Source: DASVSE01 sp036399715 (GTDB taxonomy: Bacteria; Bacteroidota; Rhodothermia; Rhodothermales; Rubricoccaceae). Taken from it: DNA of 9,815 nucleotides. The translations under genes and the position numbers were made by a program. The stretch spans positions 1-9,815 of the forward strand of contig DASWMO010000198.1 of the NCBI GenBank assembly GCA_036399715.1, written 5' to 3'. Below the pieces are notes generated by a model. It saw nothing but the letters and a program-made list of their open reading frames with translations. It was not told the DNA's origin and made no database searches. Below are positions 1-4,547 of the stretch, piece after piece (position 1 is the stretch's first letter; every line of letters starts with the position of its first letter).

Positions 1-214
1 GGTGCCGCTGGACAAATCCCTCGGCGAAGGCGGCTGGGTCTACGTCGCCGACGAGGACGTCGAGAAGGACGGGCTCCCAGCGCGCCCGCCGCGCGGCCGC
101 GCGGGCGTCGGCGCGCTGGCTGCGGACGTGCAGAATCAGCGCCGCGACGGCGAACAGCACGGCGCACGCCGTCACGGCGACGAGCAGCACGAGGACGAGG
201 TGGAACGCGGTCAC
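1..214 (-). CDS. Membrane-anchored protein of unknown function, N-terminal part (cut by window edge)
   Basis: Reading the minus strand from a GTG at 214 gives 71 codons without a stop up to the window edge. Residues 3-29 (FHLVLVLLVAVTACAVLFAV...) form one strongly hydrophobic helix. An Arg/Ala-rich basic stretch follows (about 31-46), which suggests an N-out/C-in anchor with a cytoplasmic body beginning near WEPVLLDVLVGD. The GTG overlaps the TGA of the upstream receiver gene (GTGA), so the two are probably co-transcribed and translationally coupled. From memory, proteins with this layout (one anchor helix, basic linker, then a WEPxLLxxLxG-like segment leading into HEAT repeats) occur beside response regulators and glycosyltransferases in Bacteroidota. 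The repeats themselves would lie outside the window, so the HEAT assignment is only a guess. The reading frame is well supported by the overlap and the helix; the function is not known. Confidence 0.62.
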   Translation of the reverse strand, partial: MTAFHLVLVLLVAVTACAVLFAVAALILHVRSQRADARAAARRARWEPVLLDVLVGDVDPAAFAEGFVQRH

Positions 215-738
215 GTCGCGTGGGGCGCCCGGCGGGCGAGCCGGCGGATGCGCGCGCTGACCTCCGCGAGCGAGAACGGCCGCACGATAAAGTCGTCGGC
301 GTCGAGCGCGAAAGCGCGGACCAGGAGGGCGTCGTTGCCGGCCCAGCCCATCAGCGCGACGTGCAGGCCCGGCGGGCCGACGTCGCCGGCGCGCACGCGG
401 CGGAGTACCTCGAATCCGTCGATGCCCGCCAGCGCGACGTTGACGAGCGCGACTGTGGGTGGCGCCGCGGCGAGCGCCGCGAGGGCGTCGACACCGTCGC
501 GGACGGTGTCGACGGCGAGGCCGTCGCGCTCGAAGCGGTGGCGCAGCACGCGCACCGTCACCCCGTCGTCGTCCGCGATGAGCACGCGCGGGCGGTCGTC
601 TGCCGGGCGTTCGTCCCGTGCCTCGGGCGGGCCCGCCACACGCGCCCGAGGCCGTGCCACCCACGCCGGTGCGGACGGATGCGCGGACGGCGGGGACGCG
701 CCGGCGGGATGGTCGGGCAGGGGCGGGCGGGTCGGCAA
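211..738 (-). CDS. Single-domain response-regulator receiver with degenerate phosphorylation site
   Basis: A stand-alone CheY-like receiver fold, about residues 50-172 of 175, with no output domain after it. Numbered from the TTG at 738, RVLIADDD carries the acidic pair (D56, D57), and the later segments LAGIDGFEVLRRVR and LDADDFIVRPFSL are typical receiver signatures. The site that should be the phosphoacceptor Asp is N100 (codon AAC, 441-439). The conserved Thr/Ser position is M130 or G131, and the conserved Lys is R153. It is therefore probably a pseudo-receiver that works by protein contact, not by phosphorylation. The start is uncertain: residues 1-49 are Pro/Ala/Arg-rich and could be non-coding. 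GTG codons at 660 and 639 are alternatives, and the one at 639 leaves a more usual 16 residues before the first strand. It is coupled by GTGA to the membrane protein downstream, a likely partner. Confidence 0.8.
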   Translation of the reverse strand: MPTRPPLPDHPAGASPPSAHPSAPAWVARPRARVAGPPEARDERPADDRPRVLIADDDGVTVRVLRHRFERDGLAVDTVRDGVDALAALAAAPPTVALVNVALAGIDGFEVLRRVRAGDVGPPGLHVALMGWAGNDALLVRAFALDADDFIVRPFSLAEVSARIRRLARRAPHAT

Positions 739-829
739 CGGAAGGGGAGTGGAGCGCGGGGCGCAGCATGGCCAATGCGTCCGGGTATCGGCCCCGAACC
801 GTTCGGCTCAATCCGTCGGCCGGTTCGTT

Positions 830-835
830 TACCTT
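830..835 (+). promoter_or_regulatory. Putative -7 box (TACCTT) for the MGMT-like gene
   Basis: TACCTT resembles the first part of the Bacteroidota -7 consensus TAnnTTTG, in an otherwise GC-rich divergent intergenic region. Its first base lies 25 bases before the ATG at 855. The same distance (25-28 bases) recurs before four other starts in this window, which is the main support. No convincing -33 element is visible. Confidence 0.4.
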
Positions 836-854
836 CCGCTCCGCCCTGCGACCG

Positions 855-1199
855 ATGCCCGACGACGCCCCGCCCGACTTCTTCTCCCGCGTCTACGAGA
901 CCGTCGCCCGCATCCCCGCAGGCCGCGTCTCGACGTACGGCCACCTCGCGCGGCACCTCGGCATGGGCCGCAGCGCGCGGACGGTCGGGTGGGCACTCAA
1001 GACCGTCGCGGCGTCGTCCGACCCGCTCGCCGTCCCGTGCCACCGCGTCGTCAACCGCGCGGGCGCGCTCACGGGCCGCCTCCACTTCGAGACGCCGACG
1101 GTGATGGAGGAGCGCCTCCGCGCCGAGGGCGTCGCGTTCACCGACGACGGCCGCGTCGATCTCGCCGTCCACCTGTGGGACCCGGCGGTCGAGACGTAG
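855..1199 (+). CDS. MGMT-family (alkyltransferase-like) DNA-binding protein with PCHR cysteine
   Basis: A 114-residue protein matching the DNA-binding/methyltransferase domain of O6-alkylguanine-DNA alkyltransferase (Ogt/MGMT) and the alkyltransferase-like (ATL) proteins. Visible motifs: FFSRVYETVARIPAGRVSTYG (8-29, helix-turn-helix entry), SARTVGWAL (40-48, recognition helix with the arginine finger R42), VPCHRVVN (60-67) with C62, H63 and the Asn hinge N67, and LRAEGV (88-93) with the family Glu. Family members that transfer alkyl groups use the PCHR cysteine; ATL proteins replace it. The stretch after the motif (GALTGRLHFETPTVMEE) lacks the GYxGG of classical MGMT and resembles a short Bacteroidota group that I remember as having PAHR. 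The ATG at 855 is chosen because it precedes the conserved first helix and lies 25 bases after TACCTT. An ATG at 768 would add 29 residues of low-complexity sequence spanning that box. Confidence 0.9.
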   Translation: MPDDAPPDFFSRVYETVARIPAGRVSTYGHLARHLGMGRSARTVGWALKTVAASSDPLAVPCHRVVNRAGALTGRLHFETPTVMEERLRAEGVAFTDDGRVDLAVHLWDPAVET

Positions 1200-1204
1200 G
1201 CGTC

Positions 1205-1216
1205 GCGCCCGGGCGC
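1205..1216. repeat. 12-bp perfect palindrome between the MGMT-like gene and ftsE
   Basis: GCGCCCGGGCGC is its own reverse complement. It lies 6 bases after the MGMT-like stop and 7 bases before the ftsE -7-like box. It could be an operator or part of a weak hairpin, but in DNA this GC-rich such a palindrome can arise by chance. No T-run follows, so it is not a standard intrinsic terminator. Confidence 0.25.
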
Positions 1217-1222
1217 CGGCCG

Positions 1223-1230
1223 TACCTTGC
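1223..1230 (+). promoter_or_regulatory. Putative -7 box (TACCTTGC) for the ftsE operon
   Basis: TACCTTGC shares TAnnTT with the Bacteroidota -7 consensus TAnnTTTG and sits in the 51-base gap before ftsE. The first T is 28 bases before the GTG at 1251, in line with the other boxes in this window. It probably drives the four overlapping genes 1251-3953. Confidence 0.42.
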
Positions 1231-1250
1231 CGGCCCCTGCCCGAGCCCTC

Positions 1251-1994
1251 GTGGAGCCCATCGTCGAACGCGTCTCCGAAGCGCCCGCCGCACGACCGGC
1301 CGAGCGCCCGCTCGTCGAGTTGAGCCACGTCGCGGTCGGCTACACCGAGCCCGGCGGCGCGCGTGTCGAGGTCGCCTCGGACCTCAACCTGACGCTCGCC
1401 CGTGGCGAGATGGCCTACCTCATCGGGCCGACCGGCTCGGGCAAGAGCACGCTGCTGAAGCTGCTCTACATGGAGATCCGGCCGGACCAGGGCGTCGCCC
1501 GCGTCGGGACGTTCTCCTCGGACACGGCGCGGCCGGCGGACATCCCGTTTCTGCGCCGCAGCCTCGGCGTCGTGTTCCAGGACTTCCAACTCCTGCCAGA
1601 CCGCTCGGCCTACGACAACGTCGCCTTCGCGCTCCACGCCACCGGCAAGCGCGGCAAAGACGTCCGCACCCGCGCGACGAATGCGCTGGCGCAAGTCGGC
1701 CTGAGCCACCGCTCCGGCGCGCGGCCGTCCGAGTTGTCCGGCGGCGAGCAGCAGCGCGCATGCATCGCGCGCGCCATCGCCAACGACCCCGTCCTCGTCC
1801 TCGCCGACGAGCCGACGGGCAACCTCGACCCGCGCGTCGCCGACGAGATCCAGAAGCTGCTCATCCGCCTCAACCGGCAGGGCACGGCCTTCCTCATGGC
1901 GACCCATGACTACCGCCTCGTCAAGGCCTTCCCGGCCCGCACGCTCGCGCTCGTCCGCGGGCGCCTCGTCGAGGTCGATCCCACGTCGCTGTGA
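1251..1994 (+). CDS. ftsE: FtsE-type cell-division ABC transporter ATP-binding protein
   Basis: A complete ABC ATPase of 247 residues: Walker A GPTGSGKST (59-67), Q-loop VFQDFQLLPDR (108-118), signature LSGGEQQR (162-169), Walker B VLVLADEPTGNLD (181-193) and H-loop ATHDY (217-221). The LGVVFQDFQLLPDR and MATHDYRLV wording is characteristic of FtsE, which pairs with the membrane protein FtsX at the inner membrane to control cell-wall hydrolases during division; LolD/MacB-like ATPases are the main alternative. There is no ftsX next to it, so a partner must be encoded elsewhere (in many Bacteroidota the two are unlinked, as I recall). The GTG at 1251 is preferred over a TTG at 1227 because the TTG lies inside the presumed -7 box. 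The N-terminus has about 20 residues of variable, charged sequence before the first strand. The stop overlaps the next start by one base (TGATG). Confidence 0.92.
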   Translation: MEPIVERVSEAPAARPAERPLVELSHVAVGYTEPGGARVEVASDLNLTLARGEMAYLIGPTGSGKSTLLKLLYMEIRPDQGVARVGTFSSDTARPADIPFLRRSLGVVFQDFQLLPDRSAYDNVAFALHATGKRGKDVRTRATNALAQVGLSHRSGARPSELSGGEQQRACIARAIANDPVLVLADEPTGNLDPRVADEIQKLLIRLNRQGTAFLMATHDYRLVKAFPARTLALVRGRLVEVDPTSL

Positions 1995-2644
1995 TGAATG
2001 CCGCTCGCCTTCTCTCGCTCGCCGTGTTCATTACCGCCGTGCTAGGCGGGTGCCGGCGCACCCCCGACGTGTCGGCCGTCGAGCCGACCGACATCCAGTC
2101 TGCCCTTACAGCGTGCTCGTCGGACCGCGTCGCCGAGGGCCTCGCGCGGCTCGACAGCCTCGACGCGGCCCACCCCGGGAACGCGGACGTCCTCGCCAAG
2201 CGCGGCCTCTGCCGCGCCGTCCGCTTCGCCGCCGACTCCGTCCAGGCCGACGCCCGCGCCGCGTTCGACGACCTCTCGTCCGCGCTCGCGCTCATCGAGG
2301 CGCGGCCGGACGCGTTCCAGACGACGCCGGACCAGCTCTACAGCCAGCGCGCGTTCGTCGTCCAGGCGATCCGGCCGGACGACCGGGCGGCGATGCTCGC
2401 CGACCTCGACCGCGCCGTCGCGGCCGCCCCGCGCAACCCCATCTACGTCCTCGACCGCGGCGTGGCGCGTGCGATGGCCCGCGACACCGCCGGTGCCCGC
2501 GCGGACCTCCGCCAGTTTGTCGCCCTCGCGCCGGCCGAGTCCGCCCGCGCCGGCGAACTCCGCCGACTCCTCGGCGACACGCTCGCGGGTTCGGCCTCAG
2601 GCTCGCCCGCGACCGCCCCGCTCCGCCTTCCCCTCGCGCCGTGA
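1994..2644 (+). CDS. Lipoprotein with TPR-like helical repeats
   Basis: A 216-residue protein that begins with a lipoprotein signal peptide: R5, a hydrophobic stretch 6-17, and a lipobox LGGC ending in C20, the expected lipidation site. The mature part is alpha-helical with tetratricopeptide-like segments: roughly 46-75 (EGLARLDSLDAAHPGNADVL then KRGLCRAV), 85-101 and 132-180 (DLDRAVAAAPRNPIYVLDRG, ARADLRQFVALAP). These match the spacing of TPR helices (small residues, a Pro at the turn, A/L periodicity). The C-terminus is a short Pro/Ala/Ser-rich tail. I do not recognise a specific family. A GTG three bases upstream (1991) would add one Met-equivalent; the ATG at 1994 gives the one-base TGATG overlap with ftsE, and its own TGA overlaps the upp GTG. 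Being coupled between ftsE and upp, it could act in the envelope with FtsE, but that is only inference. Confidence 0.82.
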   Translation: MNAARLLSLAVFITAVLGGCRRTPDVSAVEPTDIQSALTACSSDRVAEGLARLDSLDAAHPGNADVLAKRGLCRAVRFAADSVQADARAAFDDLSSALALIEARPDAFQTTPDQLYSQRAFVVQAIRPDDRAAMLADLDRAVAAAPRNPIYVLDRGVARAMARDTAGARADLRQFVALAPAESARAGELRRLLGDTLAGSASGSPATAPLRLPLAP

Positions 2645-3264
2645 TTACCGTCGTCGACCACCCGCTCCTCCAGCGCGCCGTGACCCGCCTCCGCGACCGC
2701 GACACGACGCACGGCGACTTCCGGCGGACGCTCAACGACGCCGCGGCCATCCTCGCCTACGAGGCCCTGCGGTCGCTCCCCGTCGAGCCCGTGCTCGTCC
2801 GGACGCCGCTCGAAGAGACCGCCGGCGTGCGCCTCGCCCGCGAGGTCGTCGTCGTGCCCGTGCTGCGGGCGGGCCTGGGGCTCGTCGACGGCTTCGTGCG
2901 CTTCGTGCCCGAGGCGCGCATCGGCCACCTCGGCATGTACCGCGACGAGCAGACGCACGACCCGGTCGACTACTACTCGAACGTCCCGACGCACGTCCGC
3001 GACGCGCGCGTGTTCGTCGTGGACCCGATGCTCGCGACGGGCGGCTCGGCCGCGGGCGCCATCAACCACCTCAAGCGCCGCGGCGCGACGGACCTCACGT
3101 TCGTCTGCCTCGTCGCCGCGCCCGAGGGCGTCGCGCGCCTCGCCGAGTACCACCCGGACGTCGACGTGTTCACGGCCGCGCTGGACCGCGAACTGGACGA
3201 GAACGCGTTTATCCGGCCCGGCCTCGGCGATGCCGGCGATCGCATCTTCGGGACGTCGCCGTGA
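2641..3264 (+). CDS. upp: Uracil phosphoribosyltransferase
   Basis: This cytosolic salvage enzyme makes UMP and pyrophosphate from uracil and PRPP. The 207 residues equal the usual family length (about 208). Recognisable blocks: HPLLQRAVTRLRDRDTTHGDFR (7-28), RTPLEETAG (54-62), VPVLRAGLGLVDG (72-84), HLGMYRDEQTHDPVDYYSNVP (96-116), the PRPP-binding loop VVDPMLATGGS (126-136), and the C-terminal uracil-contact segment GLGDAGDRIFGT (194-205). All are intact, so it should be active. The GTG at 2641 overlaps the lipoprotein TGA (GTGA) and places the first residue 6 positions before the family HPL motif, as expected. Its stop overlaps the next GTG in the same way. Confidence 0.97.
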   Translation: MITVVDHPLLQRAVTRLRDRDTTHGDFRRTLNDAAAILAYEALRSLPVEPVLVRTPLEETAGVRLAREVVVVPVLRAGLGLVDGFVRFVPEARIGHLGMYRDEQTHDPVDYYSNVPTHVRDARVFVVDPMLATGGSAAGAINHLKRRGATDLTFVCLVAAPEGVARLAEYHPDVDVFTAALDRELDENAFIRPGLGDAGDRIFGTSP

Positions 3265-3953
3265 TCGAGGCCCCGTTCGGCGTGCTCCACGTCGACAACC
3301 ACCTGCTCGTCGTCGATAAGCCCGCCGGCATGCTCGCGCAGGGCGACGCGACGGGCGACGCCGACCTCGTGACGCTCGCGAAAGTGTACCTCAAGGCGCG
3401 CTTCGAGCGGCCGGGCAACGTCTTCGCCGGCCTCGTGCACCGCCTGGACCGGCCCGTGTCGGGCGTCATGGTGCTGGCTCGCACGTCCAAGGCGGCGGCC
3501 CGCCTCTCGGCCCAGTTTGCCGGCCGTGAGACCGAGAAGCGCTACCTCGCGGTCGTCGAGGGGCGTCTCGAAGGCGGCGGCGAGCAGGTGGACTGGCTCG
3601 TCAAGGGCGAGCGCGGGACGGTCAAGCGCGTCCCCGAGGGCACGACGGACGCCAAGCGCGCCGCGCTGCGGTGGGAGCCGCTCGCCGTTGAGGGGCGGCG
3701 GACGCTCGTCGGCGTGGAACTGATCACGGGCCGCGCGCACCAGATCCGCGTGCAACTTGCCGGCCTCGGGGCGCCTGTCGTGGGCGACCTGCGCTACGGC
3801 GCCCCGGCCGCACTCGGCGACGGCCGCGGTATCGCACTCCACGCGTCTCGGCTCGTCGTCGAGCACCCGACGACGAAAGTGCGGATGACGTTCTCCGCCC
3901 GCCCGCCGTGGCGCGGCCTGCTGGACGAGGCCGTCCGCCGCGCGACGGGATAG
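3261..3953 (+). CDS. RluA-family RNA pseudouridine synthase, short form without S4 domain
   Basis: A 230-residue enzyme of the RluA family, which isomerises uridine to pseudouridine in rRNA or tRNA. Landmarks: VVDKPAGMLAQGD (17-29), the catalytic motif LVHRLDRPVSGVMVLART (58-75) with catalytic D63, the TEKRYLAVVEG strand (91-101), and LITGRAHQIRVQLA (154-167), which carries the conserved H-Q-I-R segment. There is no N-terminal S4 RNA-binding domain, so it resembles RluA/TruC/RluE-like short members; the exact target base cannot be read from the sequence. The GTG start overlaps the upp stop (GTGA), so the two are coupled. It is the last gene of the overlapping block and is followed directly by a terminator-like stem. 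Confidence 0.93.
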   Translation: MIEAPFGVLHVDNHLLVVDKPAGMLAQGDATGDADLVTLAKVYLKARFERPGNVFAGLVHRLDRPVSGVMVLARTSKAAARLSAQFAGRETEKRYLAVVEGRLEGGGEQVDWLVKGERGTVKRVPEGTTDAKRAALRWEPLAVEGRRTLVGVELITGRAHQIRVQLAGLGAPVVGDLRYGAPAALGDGRGIALHASRLVVEHPTTKVRMTFSARPPWRGLLDEAVRRATG

Positions 3954-3980
3954 GCGCGAGACAGGAGGCGCCTCATTTTT
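3952..3980 (+). terminator. Intrinsic terminator after the ftsE-rlu block
   Basis: AGGCGC (3952-3957) pairs perfectly with GCGCCT (3968-3973) across a 10-base loop. It is followed after CA by TTTTT (3976-3980). The stem starts inside the pseudouridine-synthase TAG. The 6-bp all-GC-rich stem plus T-run fits a rho-independent terminator, though the loop is longish and the T-run short. The T-run can also be read as a promoter box for the next gene. Confidence 0.5.
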
Positions 3981-3981
3981 G
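3974..3981 (+). promoter_or_regulatory. Putative -7 box (CATTTTTG) for the DUF1622 gene
   Basis: CATTTTTG matches the Bacteroidota -7 consensus TAnnTTTG at every fixed position except the first. Its first base is 28 bases before the ATG at 4002, the same distance as for ftsE. It overlaps the T-run of the preceding terminator-like stem, so one of the two readings may be wrong, or both may apply. Confidence 0.38.
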
Positions 3982-4001
3982 TAAGGAAGCGCTGCAGGCG
4001 G

Positions 4002-4547
4002 ATGATTAGTCTCGGCATCCCGCCGCCCGAGCCCATGACCCGCGACCGATCAAAAGACGAGATGCCGCGCCGTGCGGCCGACTGGCCCGAGGTCGTGCTC
4101 GCACTCGGCCTCATCGCGGGCCTCGTCGTGCTGCTGAGCGTCGACATCGGGAGCGCCCCGCCGGTGGAAGGGGGCGGGGCGCCGTTCGAGGGGCCGCTGC
4201 GCCTTGTCGTGGGCTACCTCGCCGCGGCGGCCGAGATCGCTGCCGCCGCCGTCATCGGGTGGGGCGTGCTCCACGGCGTCGCGTCGTACGCGTGGCGCCT
4301 CGTCGGCGGCCGCGGGCAGCACGTCGACGCCGCCGAGTCGATCCGGCTGCGCCTCGGGCGCGTGCTCGCGCTCGGCATCGAGTTCACGCTCGCCTCGGAC
4401 ATCCTGCGGACCGCCGTCGCCCCGACGCGTGCCGACATTCTCACGCTCGGCGCTATCGTCCTCCTGCGGACACTGCTCAACCTGTTCCTGGAGCGCGAGA
4501 TCCGGACCGGCGAGGCGCGCCGCGAGGACGCCGCGCCGGCCGGCTAG
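4002..4547 (+). CDS. DUF1622 family membrane protein
   Basis: A 181-residue protein with about four membrane segments: roughly 30-47, 66-94, 118-139 (LGRVLALGIEFTLASDILRT) and 144-163 (ADILTLGAIVLLRTLLNLFL). The string RLRLGRVLALGIEFTLASDILRTA...LRTLLNLFLEREI is typical of the DUF1622 family, small inner-membrane proteins of unknown function. The first segment and the acidic/Gly-rich linker (48-64) lengthen the N-terminus relative to the usual family core of about 110-120 residues. The conserved charged residues R120, E127, D133 and R136, placed within or beside the membrane helices, are the likely functional ones. ATG 4002 is preferred for its spacing from CATTTTTG; ATGs at 4035 or 4062 would shorten only the soluble N-terminus. 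It is convergent with RNase R, and the two stops share CTAG (4544-4547). Confidence 0.85.
   Translation: MISLGIPPPEPMTRDRSKDEMPRRAADWPEVVLALGLIAGLVVLLSVDIGSAPPVEGGGAPFEGPLRLVVGYLAAAAEIAAAAVIGWGVLHGVASYAWRLVGGRGQHVDAAESIRLRLGRVLALGIEFTLASDILRTAVAPTRADILTLGAIVLLRTLLNLFLEREIRTGEARREDAAPAG

Noticed and set aside
558..769. Minus-strand ATG at 769 as start of the receiver
   Set aside because: It is out of frame with the receiver and would need a frameshift; no slippery site was seen.
1227..1250. TTG at 1227 as the ftsE start
   Set aside because: The codon lies within the TACCTTGC promoter-like box, and the added residues (PAPARAL) have no family support; GTG 1251 is better placed.
2..1909. Very long plus-strand open frame covering the left part of the window
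   Set aside because: It is Arg/Pro/Ala-rich low complexity and overlaps the receiver on the other strand and the MGMT-like and ftsE genes in another frame; long spurious frames are usual at this GC content.
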